Assembly: GCF_009755815.1 (NCBI RefSeq)
Contig: NZ_WRPK01000005.1
Coordinates: 372,001 to 436,000, forward strand
Direction: 5' to 3'
DNA: 64,000 nucleotides
Origin: Flavisphingomonas formosensis
Lineage (GTDB): Bacteria; Pseudomonadota; Alphaproteobacteria; Sphingomonadales; Sphingomonadaceae
Made by a program: the position numbers and the translations under genes. Every line of letters starts with the position of its first letter. Within the stretch, counting starts at the first letter, position 1. Shown here piece after piece: positions 9,262 through 17,601 of the stretch. The notes beneath the pieces were generated by a model. The model was not told where the DNA came from, did not search any database, and saw only the letters and a list, made by a program, of their open reading frames with translations.

Positions 9262-11316
9262 ATGAAAGCGAAGGTTGCGAGCATGGTGGTCTGCGGAGCG
9301 GCGAGCCTCGCCCTCGGCGCCGCCCTTCTCTCCCAAGCTCCCGCGACGGCCGGCGGCCAGGCCACCGAAGCCAACTGGTCCAGCTTCGGCGGCACCGCCG
9401 ACGAGCAGCATTACAGCCCCCTCGCGCAGGTGAATGACAAGAATGTCGGCCAGCTCGGCCTCGCCTGGTATCATGATCTCGATACGTTCGATTCCTACAC
9501 CCAGCCGCTGGCGGTCGACGGCGTGCTCTATTTCGCGGTCGGGCTCAGCGTCGTCCATGCGATCGACGCGAAGACCGGAAAGCTGCTCTGGCAATATGAT
9601 CCGGACGTGGCAGGGCAGCCGGAGGCCAGGACGCGGATGCGCGCAGGCTGGGGCACGCGCGGCATCGCCTATAAGGACGGCATGGTGTTCACCGCCACGC
9701 GCGAAGGGCGGCTGGTCGCGCTCGATGCGAAGACCGGAAAGCTGCGTTGGCAGGTCAAGACGCTGGACGAGGCCGAGAATGGCTACATCACCGGGCCGCC
9801 CTGGGTTGCGGGCGATGTGGTGGTCACCGGCTTCGGCGGCGCGGATTACAGCCCGACGCGCGGCTATGTGACCGCCTACGACATCAAGACCGGCAAGAAG
9901 GCCTGGCGCTGGTATGTCGTGCCGGGCGATCCGGCGAAGGGCTTCGAAAACAAGGCCATGGAAATGGCCGCGAAGACCTGGACGGGCGAATGGTGGAAAT
10001 ATGGCGGCGGCGGCACCGTCTGGCACGCCATGGCCTATGACAGGAAATATGACCGCATCTATATCGGCACCGGCAACGGCTTCCCGTGGAACGAGAAGAT
10101 CCGCAGCCCCGGCGGTGGCGACAATCTGTTCCTCGGCTCGATCGTCGCGCTGAATGCCAAGACCGGCGAATATGTCTGGCATTATCAGGTGAATCCGGAA
10201 AACAGCTACGACTTCAACGATGCGATGGATATCGAGCTCGCCGATGTGACGATCGGCGGCAAGCTCACGCCGGTGCTGATGCATGCGCCGAAGAACGGCT
10301 TCTTCTACGCGATCGACCGGAGCAACGGTAAGCTCATCTCGGCGGGCGAATTCTCCAAGCAGAATTGGGCGAAGAGGATCGATCCCAAGACCGGCCGGCC
10401 CGAGCTCAACCCGGAGGCGCTCTATCCGGACGGCAAGGCGTTCATCATCTATCCCTTCCCGAACGGCGCGCACGGCATTCAGGCCATGTCGTTCAGTCCC
10501 AGGACCGGCCTCAGCTACATCCCGGTGATGGAGGGTGGCCGCGTTGTTACCGATCCGGCGAACGTCAAGGATTGGCGGTACAAGCCCGGCATGTTCGTGA
10601 ACACCGGCCTCGGCGCTCCGCCGGCGGGGCTCACGCCGCCGCCGGCCAAGAGCATGCTGGTGGCCTGGGATGTGGCGCGCAACAAGATCGCCTGGTCGAT
10701 CCCGCAGCCCGGCGTCTTCAATGGCGGCACCATGGCGACCGGCGGCAACCTGGTGTTCCAGGGCCTGAACGACGGCAGCTTCAACGCCTTTGCGGCGGAC
10801 AGCGGCCGCAAGCTATGGTCGTTCGCCGCGCAGAACGGCATCCTCTCCGCGCCGATCAGCTATACCGTTGGCGGCAAGCAATATGTCACGGTGATCACCG
10901 GCTTCCGCAGCAGCCAGGCGAACACGCCCAGCTGGGATTATACCGAGCAGCGCCGGCGGGTGCTCACCTTCGTGCTCGGCGGCAGGCAGGCGCTGCCCAA
11001 GCTGGAGCTGGTCGACCGGTCTAACCAGGACGATGCGGCGTTCACCGTCGATCCCGCCAAGGCCAAGATCGGCGCGGGCATCTACAACACGTCCTGCGTC
11101 ATCTGCCACGGCATCGGCATGATCTCCGGCGGTGCCGCGCCCGATCTGCGCAAATCCTCGGTACCGCTCGATGCCGATGCCTTCTCGTCGGTGGTGCATG
11201 ACGGAGCGCTGATGCCGCGCGGCATGCCGTCCTTCGAGAATCTGTCTGCGGAGGAGCTGGAAGGCCTGCGCCACTATATCCGGCAGCGCTCGCGGGAGAC
11301 GATGGCGGCCAAATGA
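9262..11316 (+). CDS. PQQ-dependent dehydrogenase with C-terminal cytochrome c (quinohaemoprotein)
   Basis: The start at 9262 is chosen because GAGGAG lies 5 bases upstream and a signal peptide follows directly (MKAKVASMVVCGAASLALGA); longer starts precede the operator. The 684-aa periplasmic protein has an eight-bladed PQQ propeller up to about residue 580, with AP/TGxLxW-type blade repeats and the proposed catalytic Asp at 317 (SYDFN). The C-terminal haem c domain has CVICH at about 611-615 and a Met ligand in LMPRGMP. The vicinal Cys pair of classical alcohol dehydrogenases is absent (RAGWGTRG instead). It likely oxidises a hydroxylated intermediate and passes electrons to a cytochrome such as the one at 38449. 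It is a close paralogue of the gene at 22887. Confidence 0.9.
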   Translation: MKAKVASMVVCGAASLALGAALLSQAPATAGGQATEANWSSFGGTADEQHYSPLAQVNDKNVGQLGLAWYHDLDTFDSYTQPLAVDGVLYFAVGLSVVHAIDAKTGKLLWQYDPDVAGQPEARTRMRAGWGTRGIAYKDGMVFTATREGRLVALDAKTGKLRWQVKTLDEAENGYITGPPWVAGDVVVTGFGGADYSPTRGYVTAYDIKTGKKAWRWYVVPGDPAKGFENKAMEMAAKTWTGEWWKYGGGGTVWHAMAYDRKYDRIYIGTGNGFPWNEKIRSPGGGDNLFLGSIVALNAKTGEYVWHYQVNPENSYDFNDAMDIELADVTIGGKLTPVLMHAPKNGFFYAIDRSNGKLISAGEFSKQNWAKRIDPKTGRPELNPEALYPDGKAFIIYPFPNGAHGIQAMSFSPRTGLSYIPVMEGGRVVTDPANVKDWRYKPGMFVNTGLGAPPAGLTPPPAKSMLVAWDVARNKIAWSIPQPGVFNGGTMATGGNLVFQGLNDGSFNAFAADSGRKLWSFAAQNGILSAPISYTVGGKQYVTVITGFRSSQANTPSWDYTEQRRRVLTFVLGGRQALPKLELVDRSNQDDAAFTVDPAKAKIGAGIYNTSCVICHGIGMISGGAAPDLRKSSVPLDADAFSSVVHDGALMPRGMPSFENLSAEELEGLRHYIRQRSRETMAAK

Positions 11317-11344
11317 AGCGGAGCCGCCTGCCTCTCGGTGTAGC

Positions 11345-11358
11345 CTGCCGCCCGGCAG
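11345..11358. terminator. weak hairpin after the PQQ dehydrogenase gene
   Basis: CTGCCG and CGGCAG pair perfectly around CC, 29 bases after the stop. No T-run follows, so an intrinsic terminator is doubtful. Confidence 0.25.
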
Positions 11359-11462
11359 CACGTGAGATCCGCCGGAGGCGGTACGGACGTCCGGTCGGGC
11401 TCAGGTTGACCCTGTGGGGGAGGCCGTGCATGAAATCTGCTCGCCCTTTAGGTTAAGAGGAC

Positions 11463-12182
11463 ATGCCATTGTTGAAGGAGAACAGCGAGCGGCCGCAGAC
11501 CTATTCGAGCCCCGCGATCCTGGAGCGTCGGCAGCGAATCCTGGAGGAGACCCGCCGCGTGATCGCCGAGCAGGGCATTGCGGCGCTGAGCATGAACGAG
11601 ATCGGCCAGCGCGCCGGCGTTGCAAAGCGGACGCTCTACAATGCGTTCCAGACCCGCGAGCGGATGATCGCCACCGCGATTCAGGAATATTTCGACGAAT
11701 ATGTCAGCCGGATCAGCTTCACGAGCCCGCCCGGCACGATGATGCACAATCTGGAACGGATGATCTCCGTCGTCCAGCGCAACCGCCGCATTCCCAACTA
11801 TATCCGCGCCATCATGGCGCTCTATTTCAGCTCGGGCGTAGATAGCGACATCTGGCAGGCAATGCATTCTCTCGCCACGCGGCACAATCGCGAGTGGATC
11901 GAGGAACTGGCCGCGCACAAGCAGCTCCAACCCTGGGTGAAGGTCGACAGCTTCGTCGACGATCTCGTTCGCTACGAATATGCGACGATCAACGATTGGG
12001 CACAGCAGCGTATCGCGGACGACGAGATCCTGGTGCGGCTGATTTCCAGCTATCTGACCTTCATCCTTGGTGCGCTCAAGGGCGCGGCGCGCAAGGAGGC
12101 GGAAGCACTGCTCAAGGATCTGGTGGAGCGCGGCATGGATGCATTGCCGCTCGCCCGGCGCGGCAAGAAAGCCGGCGACTAA
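11463..12182 (+). CDS. TetR/AcrR-family transcriptional regulator
   Basis: The 239-aa protein has an N-terminal TetR DNA-binding domain at about residues 20-70, with the helix-turn-helix MNEIGQRAGVAKRTLYNAF at 44-62. The C-terminal 160 residues are a helical ligand domain without a recognised subfamily. It lies between the PQQ dehydrogenase and the crotonase-led operon, and the promoter of that operon at 12185-12212 carries a TGCA motif that may be its operator. Ligands of such regulators in catabolic islands are often pathway acyl-CoAs; here this is inference. An alternative is that it controls only its neighbours and the TetR at 31058 controls the rest. Confidence 0.88.
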   Translation: MPLLKENSERPQTYSSPAILERRQRILEETRRVIAEQGIAALSMNEIGQRAGVAKRTLYNAFQTRERMIATAIQEYFDEYVSRISFTSPPGTMMHNLERMISVVQRNRRIPNYIRAIMALYFSSGVDSDIWQAMHSLATRHNREWIEELAAHKQLQPWVKVDSFVDDLVRYEYATINDWAQQRIADDEILVRLISSYLTFILGALKGAARKEAEALLKDLVERGMDALPLARRGKKAGD

Positions 12183-12184
12183 AA

Positions 12185-12212
12185 CTATACCTATATGCAA
12201 ATTTACTTGCGC
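12185..12212 (+). promoter_or_regulatory. CTATACC-N3-ATGCA element before the crotonase operon
   Basis: CTATACC at 12185-12191 is followed after three bases by ATGCA (12195-12199) and then AATTTACTTGCGC. Bases 12195-12212 match 13996-14013 at 16 of 18 positions. The same CTATACC-N3-RTGCA layout occurs at 38878 and 48862. It probably marks the -10/start region or an operator, 155 bases before the next ATG. Confidence 0.45.
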
Positions 12213-12366
12213 CTCTGCCATCCTTTCGCCTAGAGCGATAGGAAATCGGGTGGGAGCCACCCGGTGGCTCGCATAGAGCGGGAAACGAGGAGCTGGGACG
12301 GGTGATCGTCTCGCTCCGGTCAGCCGGCAGCCGCCGCACCGGCTGGCACGAGGATGGGAGAGGCAG

Positions 12367-13182
12367 ATGGCCGAGCCGACCGACGCCCGGGAAATCCTGG
12401 TCGATGAACGAGAGGATGGCGTCGTCGTCCTTACGCTCAATCGCCCCCGCGCGAAGAACACCGTATCCTTCTCGATGTGGGAGCAGTTCGCTGCCGCGCT
12501 CGACCATCTCGAAAATGCGACGCCGGCGCGCCTCCTGATCCTGCACGGTGCGGAAAATTATTTCGGCAACGGCGGCGACGTGAAGCTTCCGCCCGCCCGC
12601 GGCGAGGGCGCCCTGGCGCTCGCGGCCCGGCTGGAAATGGGGCAGCGGATCATCCGCCGGGTGCGTGCTCTGCCGGTTCCGAGCGTCGCCGTGGTGGAGG
12701 GCGGCGCCTATGGCATCTCGTGGAGCCTCGCCATGGCGTGCGACATGATCTTCGCGGCCGACGATGCGAAGTTCGGCGCGCCCTTCCTCGAATTCGGCCT
12801 CGTGCCGGACGGTGGCGCCGCCTGGTTCCTGACCCAGCGTCTCGGCCGTACCCGCGCGTCCGAGATCATCTTTTCCGGCCGCACCTTGTCCGCGTCCGAG
12901 GCCGATGCACTGGGGCTGATCAGCCGGCTGGTGCGGCCCGGCACCGCGCTCGATGAGGCGCTCGCGCTCGGCGCGACGATCGGCGACGGCAACCGCCATG
13001 CGGTGGAACTGGCCAAGCGGCTGATCGACCTGGCGGAAAATGCCGATCTGGCCGCCACCCATGCACTGGAGCTGGTCTATTGCCACAGCTGCCAGGCGGG
13101 TGAGGAAGTGCCCCGTGCCCGTGAACGCTTCAAGGCCCGCGCTGCCGCACGTGCCGCGGCCAAGGCGGCGGGGGAGGTTTAA
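12367..13182 (+). CDS. enoyl-CoA hydratase/isomerase family protein (crotonase fold)
   Basis: This 271-aa protein has the crotonase fold throughout, starting after a GAGAGG ribosome site. The first oxyanion-hole segment (ENYFGNGGDV) and the second (VEGGAYGISW) are present. The two Glu residues used by true hydratases are replaced: the GGGxELA Glu position is Ser and the QPEI position is Phe. The Asp of a PDGG segment (GLVPDGGAAW) is present, as in PaaG-type isomerases. An isomerase or other crotonase reaction is therefore more likely than simple water addition. It is the first gene of the plus-strand set running to 19237, although a palindromic repeat separates it from the next gene. Confidence 0.85.
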   Translation: MAEPTDAREILVDEREDGVVVLTLNRPRAKNTVSFSMWEQFAAALDHLENATPARLLILHGAENYFGNGGDVKLPPARGEGALALAARLEMGQRIIRRVRALPVPSVAVVEGGAYGISWSLAMACDMIFAADDAKFGAPFLEFGLVPDGGAAWFLTQRLGRTRASEIIFSGRTLSASEADALGLISRLVRPGTALDEALALGATIGDGNRHAVELAKRLIDLAENADLAATHALELVYCHSCQAGEEVPRARERFKARAAARAAAKAAGEV

Positions 13183-13188
13183 CTACTT

Positions 13189-13285
13189 CGTCATCCCCGC
13201 GAGGGCGGGGATCCATGTCTCTCAATCTATTCGACGACATTCGCGGTAGAGAGAGACATGGGCCCCTGCCTTCGCAGGGGCGACG
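13189..13285. repeat. REP-type palindromic element (family A)
   Basis: Two GC-rich hairpins face each other: CCCCGC/GCGGGG at 13195-13210 and CCCCTGC/GCAGGGG at 13264-13280. They are bracketed by a perfect 10-base inverted repeat CATGTCTCTC (13214-13223) and GAGAGACATG (13251-13260). The layout is that of a bacterial interspersed mosaic element. A related copy lies at 46187-46267. It fills the gap between crotonase and flavin reductase genes and may stabilise or separate transcripts. Confidence 0.75.
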
Positions 13286-13320
13286 GAGTTTCGATATCCG
13301 ACGAAAGGGAAATCCGCCCG

Positions 13321-13983
13321 ATGCAGTTCGACATGCGCAGCCTGCCGATGGCGGTCCGCTACAAGATCATCACCTCGACGATCACGCCCCGTCCGATCGC
13401 CTGGATCACCAGCATGTCGGCGTCTGGCGTGGTCAACGCGGCGCCCTACAGCTTCTTCAACGCGGTCGGCAGCGAGCCGCCGCTCGTCGTGCTCGGCCTG
13501 CTCAAGGAGCCGGCATCCCGTACCCTCAAGGATACGGCGCGCAACATCGTCGAGACCGGCGAATTCGTCGTCAATCTGGTCTGCGAAGATGATGCCGAGA
13601 TCATGAACCAGAGCAGCGCCGCCGCGCCGCCCGAGGTGAGCGAGATCGACTATGCCGGCATCCGGACCGAACCCAGCGTCGTGGTCGCGCCGCCGCGCAT
13701 CGCGACGAGCCCCGTGAGCTTCGAATGCCGCAAGGTGGCTGCGCTCGACATCGGCACGCAGCAGACGGTGATGATCGGCGAAATCCTCTATGCCCATGTC
13801 CGCGACGAGTTCGTCTCCGATCGAGAGCGCATCTATTTCGACACGCCGGCGATGAAGCTGATCGGCCGCACCCACGGCAGCGGCTGGTATGTCCGCAACA
13901 GTGATGCCTTCCAGCTCGAACGGCCGCGCTTCGATCCCTCGCGCCTCGCGCCTGCCGGCGAGGATGAAGCGGCTGGGAAGTAA
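13321..13983 (+). CDS. flavin reductase domain protein (FMN-binding split barrel)
   Basis: The ATG at 13321 (MQFDMRSLPM) is preferred over an earlier ATG at 13258 that would translate part of the palindromic repeat. The 220-aa protein matches the flavin reductase-like split-barrel family, with TPRPIAWITS near residue 22 and NAAPYSFFNAVGSEPP near residue 40, typical FMN-contact segments. It probably supplies reduced flavin to the luciferase-like monooxygenase at 16569, forming a two-component system; alternatively it is a flavin-binding protein acting alone. It lies in the plus-strand operon between a crotonase and a CoA-transferase. A cytoplasmic location is expected as there is no signal peptide. 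Confidence 0.86.
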   Translation: MQFDMRSLPMAVRYKIITSTITPRPIAWITSMSASGVVNAAPYSFFNAVGSEPPLVVLGLLKEPASRTLKDTARNIVETGEFVVNLVCEDDAEIMNQSSAAAPPEVSEIDYAGIRTEPSVVVAPPRIATSPVSFECRKVAALDIGTQQTVMIGEILYAHVRDEFVSDRERIYFDTPAMKLIGRTHGSGWYVRNSDAFQLERPRFDPSRLAPAGEDEAAGK

Positions 13984-13990
13984 TTCGAAC

Positions 13991-14013
13991 CTACTGTGCA
14001 AAATTACTTGCGC
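13991..14013 (+). promoter_or_regulatory. GTGCA element before the double CoA-transferase
   Basis: GTGCAAAATTACTTGCGC at 13996-14013 matches 12195-12212 at 16 of 18 bases and begins 12 bases after the flavin reductase stop. It lies 112 bases before the CoA-transferase start, in an AT-rich stretch. It may be a second operator or promoter inside the operon. Confidence 0.42.
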
Positions 14014-14124
14014 TGACGGTCAATTTGGTGTCTGGTTTTGCGGAGCCCTTCTCTCTGCGCGTCTCCGCGCCGGGCAGGGATGATCGATAAAGCAGAGCCG
14101 CATGAGGCCCCCTCATAGGAGTGA

Positions 14125-16527
14125 ATGATGCCCGGTCCTCTCGATCATCTGATCGTCATCGAGGCGGCGCAGTCGATGCCGGCGGCGATCGCCACGATGC
14201 TGCTCGCCGATCATGGTGCGGACGTGACCAAGGTCGAGCCGCGCGGGGGATCCTTCTTCGCGCATGATCTCACCCGCAAGAGCTGGGACCGCGGCAAGCG
14301 CAGTGTCGAGCTGGATATCGCCGATGCGGCCGATCGCGATCGGTTGCGTGGCCTGCTGGCCGGGGCGGACATCTTCGTCCATGCGATGGAGGAGAAGGAG
14401 GCCGAGGCGCTCCGGCTAGACGCGGCGTCGTTGAAGCAGGATTTCCCGGCGCTCGTCGTGGTGGCGCTGACCGCTTATGGCGCCGATACGCCTTATGCCG
14501 AGCGCCCGCATGGCGAGGGGCTGGCGGCCGCGCTGCTCGGCACGATGATCGACAAGGGCAGCCCGTTCCGCCCCGGCCCGGTCTATCTTGGCCATCCCGC
14601 GCTCCATTATGGACAGGCCTTCCTCGGCGTGATCGGTGCGCTCGCTGCCGTCCGCGCACGGCGCCATATTGGCATCGGCCAGCGGGTCGAGGCCTCGCTG
14701 CTCGATGCGATGATCGCCCAGTCGCCGATGAACAACTGGTGGCAGGAAGACGGCATCTCCTACATCAAGAAGGGCGATTCCGGCGCGATCGACCGCTTCG
14801 GCCGTACCCGCCTCGTCACCGCCATGTTCGAATGTGCCGACGGCAAGTTCCTGCAGTTCCATTCAGGCGGCCCGGGCGGCTTCAAGGCGGCGATGGACGT
14901 GCTCGGCTTCGGCGATCGCGTGCAGGCGATCAAGGGTGCCGAAATGGCGGTGCCGCTCACCGACGACGAATATCATATCGCCCGTGTCGAGATTTTCGAT
15001 GCGTTCAAGCAGAAGCCGCGCGACGAGTGGATCAGGCTGCTTCATGCGGCCGATGTCGCGGCGCTGCCGGTGCTGGAGCCCGCCGAGGTGCTGCTCGACG
15101 ATCAGGTCGAATTCGTCGGCCAGCGGATTGCCCTCGACGATCCGGATTTCGGCACCGTCTATCAGGCGGCCCCGGCGCTGCAATTCATCAACAGCCCGCC
15201 CGCGACGCCCGAGCCCGCGCAGCCGGTCGGCGCCTCCAATGGCGAGCTGGACAGGCTGGCCGCACGTCCCGCCCGCGCGGCTGTGCCGGCGGAGGCCAAA
15301 TTGCTGAAGCGCCCGCTCGAGGGCGTCAAGGTGGTCGATTTCTCGTCCTTCTTCGCGGTCGGCTATGGCGGTCGCCTGCTCTCGGATCTCGGTGCGGACG
15401 TGATCAAGATCGAGACGCCGGAAGGCGATCAGATGCGCCCGCTGCCCGACGTGTTCGATGCGGCCCAGCGCGGCAAGCGCGACATCGTGCTCAATCTGAA
15501 GACGCCCGAAGCATTGGAGGCGGCGCATCGCCTCGTCGCTCAGGCCGACGTCGTGACCCACAACCTGCGTCCCGGCAAGGCCGACAAGCTCGGCATCGGT
15601 TATGAGCGGCTGTCCGCGATCAACCCGAAGCTCATCTACGCCTATATGCCCGGCTACGGCTCCAGGGGCCCGAAGGCGCTGCTGAAGAGCTTTGCACCGC
15701 TGGTCTCGGGCTGGACCGGCCTGCTTTACGAAGGCGGCGGCGAAGGCAATCCGCCGACCCGCTCGGTGTTCGGGAACGAGGATTATAATAACGGCTTTCT
15801 CTGTGCTGCCGGCGTCCTGATGGCGCTCGAGCGGCGCAGCCTCACCGGCACAGGCGACTATATGGAATGCCCGCAACTCCATTCGAGCCTGTGGACCACG
15901 TCCGAGCATTTCCTCGATGCGGACAAGAAGGTGGTCTACGGCTTCCGCCTGGATAAGGATCAGGCGGGCTATAACGCGCTGGATCGCAATTATCGCACGA
16001 CCGACGGCTGGCTGTGCATCGGCTGCCGGTCGGATGCGCGCTTCGCTGCGCTGGCCGCGGCCGTCGGCATGCCCGAGCTGATCGGCGACGCGCGTTTCGC
16101 CACGCCGCGGGATCGATCGGCCAACGATGCCGCGCTGCAGGCGCTGCTAACCCCCTTCTTCGCCGACAAGACGAGCGCGGAGGCCTTCGCCCTTCTCGAC
16201 GCGGCAGGCGCTGCATGCGAGATCGTGCGCGAGACGAGCTGGGTGCAGGAGGCATTGTGGCAGGATTGGGCGATGGCGTCCAACCGCGTCATCGAGGACA
16301 AGGATTCGATGTACGGCCACGTCCGCCAGTTCGGCAGCTTCGTGAAGCTCAGCGAGACGCCGGGCTTCGCCAGGGGATCCGCGCCGCGCCTTGGCGAGCA
16401 TACGCGCGAGATCCTCGGCGAGGCGGGTTACTCCGCCGCCGAGATCGAGGCGCTGATCGCCAGCGGCAAGGCTATGGTCGCCAAGAGCAATACCGGCCGG
16501 ATCGATTCCAAGGTGTCGGCGGCCTGA
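14125..16527 (+). CDS. tandem class III CoA-transferase (CaiB/BaiF), two fused domains
   Basis: At 800 aa it is twice the usual family length. Residues about 1-350 and 395-790 are each a CaiB/BaiF domain (HLIVIEAAQSMPAAIATMLL and VKVVDFSSFFAVGYGGRLLS open the two halves). The C-terminal half has the catalytic Asp in GNEDYNNG (Asp553). In the N-terminal half the aligned position is His161 (ALHYGQ), so only one active site looks complete. Class III enzymes move CoA between carboxylic acids via an aspartyl anhydride. AGGAG lies just upstream; the start could be the ATG at 14125 or the one directly after it at 14128, which has better spacing. Substrates are unknown; the context suggests activation of a pathway acid. 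Confidence 0.9.
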   Translation: MMPGPLDHLIVIEAAQSMPAAIATMLLADHGADVTKVEPRGGSFFAHDLTRKSWDRGKRSVELDIADAADRDRLRGLLAGADIFVHAMEEKEAEALRLDAASLKQDFPALVVVALTAYGADTPYAERPHGEGLAAALLGTMIDKGSPFRPGPVYLGHPALHYGQAFLGVIGALAAVRARRHIGIGQRVEASLLDAMIAQSPMNNWWQEDGISYIKKGDSGAIDRFGRTRLVTAMFECADGKFLQFHSGGPGGFKAAMDVLGFGDRVQAIKGAEMAVPLTDDEYHIARVEIFDAFKQKPRDEWIRLLHAADVAALPVLEPAEVLLDDQVEFVGQRIALDDPDFGTVYQAAPALQFINSPPATPEPAQPVGASNGELDRLAARPARAAVPAEAKLLKRPLEGVKVVDFSSFFAVGYGGRLLSDLGADVIKIETPEGDQMRPLPDVFDAAQRGKRDIVLNLKTPEALEAAHRLVAQADVVTHNLRPGKADKLGIGYERLSAINPKLIYAYMPGYGSRGPKALLKSFAPLVSGWTGLLYEGGGEGNPPTRSVFGNEDYNNGFLCAAGVLMALERRSLTGTGDYMECPQLHSSLWTTSEHFLDADKKVVYGFRLDKDQAGYNALDRNYRTTDGWLCIGCRSDARFAALAAAVGMPELIGDARFATPRDRSANDAALQALLTPFFADKTSAEAFALLDAAGAACEIVRETSWVQEALWQDWAMASNRVIEDKDSMYGHVRQFGSFVKLSETPGFARGSAPRLGEHTREILGEAGYSAAEIEALIASGKAMVAKSNTGRIDSKVSAA

Positions 16528-16568
16528 TCCGTCGACCTCGATAAAGGCCATAATCGGGAGCCCTGAGG

Positions 16569-17573
16569 GTGCAGCTCAATCTTCGCTACGACATGAACCG
16601 GCCCGAATTCGGCGCCTCCCATCCGGCAATGTACAAGACGGCCATCGAACAATCCGCCTGGGCGGACAAGCTCGGCTTCACCCAGGTCTTCCTGGCCGAG
16701 CATCATGGCACGGAAGGCGGCTATTGTCCGTCGCCGATGATCCAGGCGGCATCGATCCTTGGCTCGACCGACCGGATCGTCACCCATTTGTCCGCGCTGG
16801 TCGTGACGATGCACGATCCGCTGCGCCTTGCCGAAGATCTCGCGGTGCTCGACAATATCGGCCCGGGCCGGGTCTGGCTGACTGCGGGCATGGGCTATCG
16901 TCCGCACGAATTCGCGATGTTCGACAAGGACATCACCAAGCGTCTCGGCATCATGAACGAGACGCTGGCGGCGCTGAAGAGCGCGTGGACCGGCGAGCCG
17001 TTCGAATTCCGCGGCCGCACCGTGCTGGTGACGCCGCCGCCGGCGACGCCGGGCGGTCCGAAAATCTACATGGGCGGATCGACCGAGAAGTCCGCGATCC
17101 GCGCGGCCAAGAACGGCTATCAATATTTCCCCGGGCACCCCGATCTCTTCCTCCTCTACAAGGAGGAACGGGCAAAAGCTGGTTTCCCTGAGCCCGAGGC
17201 GCTGCGCAAGCCGGCGGCGAGCTTCCTGTTCGTGTCCGACGATCCCGATCGCGATTGGCCGCGGGTCGCGCCGCACGTCGCTTATGCCACCAACGCCTAT
17301 GCCGAATGGGCGAAGGAGCGCGGCGTGGGCCAGACGCGCTACAAGGCCGCCGAGACGGTCGAGGCGCTGAAGGCGATGCCGAACATCAAGGTGGTAACCC
17401 CGGACGAATGCTTCGCCTATCTCAAGGAGCTCGGGCGCGGAACCGCCGTCACCTTCCACGCGCTGCTGGGCGGGCTCGATCCCGAGCTGTCCTGGAGCAG
17501 TCTGAAGCTGTTCGAAAAGGAGGTTCTGCCGCGCCTGCGCGCCGAGCCGGGCCTGCTCGAGATGTGCGACTGA
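16569..17573 (+). CDS. LLM-class flavin-dependent monooxygenase (bacterial luciferase-like)
   Basis: It starts with GTG at 16569, with GGGAG about 11 bases before it. The 334-aa TIM-barrel protein has the luciferase-family hallmarks VFLAEHHGTEGGYCPSP near residue 40 and a YMGGSTEKSAIRAAKNG segment near residue 160. Such enzymes hydroxylate, cleave or carry out Baeyer-Villiger oxidation using reduced FMN and oxygen. The flavin reductase at 13321 in the same operon is the probable partner. The next gene encodes a SnoaL-like protein. F420 use cannot be excluded from sequence alone, but the reductase nearby favours FMN. Confidence 0.86.
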   Translation: MQLNLRYDMNRPEFGASHPAMYKTAIEQSAWADKLGFTQVFLAEHHGTEGGYCPSPMIQAASILGSTDRIVTHLSALVVTMHDPLRLAEDLAVLDNIGPGRVWLTAGMGYRPHEFAMFDKDITKRLGIMNETLAALKSAWTGEPFEFRGRTVLVTPPPATPGGPKIYMGGSTEKSAIRAAKNGYQYFPGHPDLFLLYKEERAKAGFPEPEALRKPAASFLFVSDDPDRDWPRVAPHVAYATNAYAEWAKERGVGQTRYKAAETVEALKAMPNIKVVTPDECFAYLKELGRGTAVTFHALLGGLDPELSWSSLKLFEKEVLPRLRAEPGLLEMCD

Positions 17574-17601
17574 GGGGCGCGAGAGACGAGGGAGAGAGTG
17601 C

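Noticed and set aside
13189-13285. CRISPR repeat or riboswitch
   Set aside because: There is no repeat-spacer periodicity or conserved ligand-binding pattern; the element is a plain REP-type palindrome seen again at 46187.
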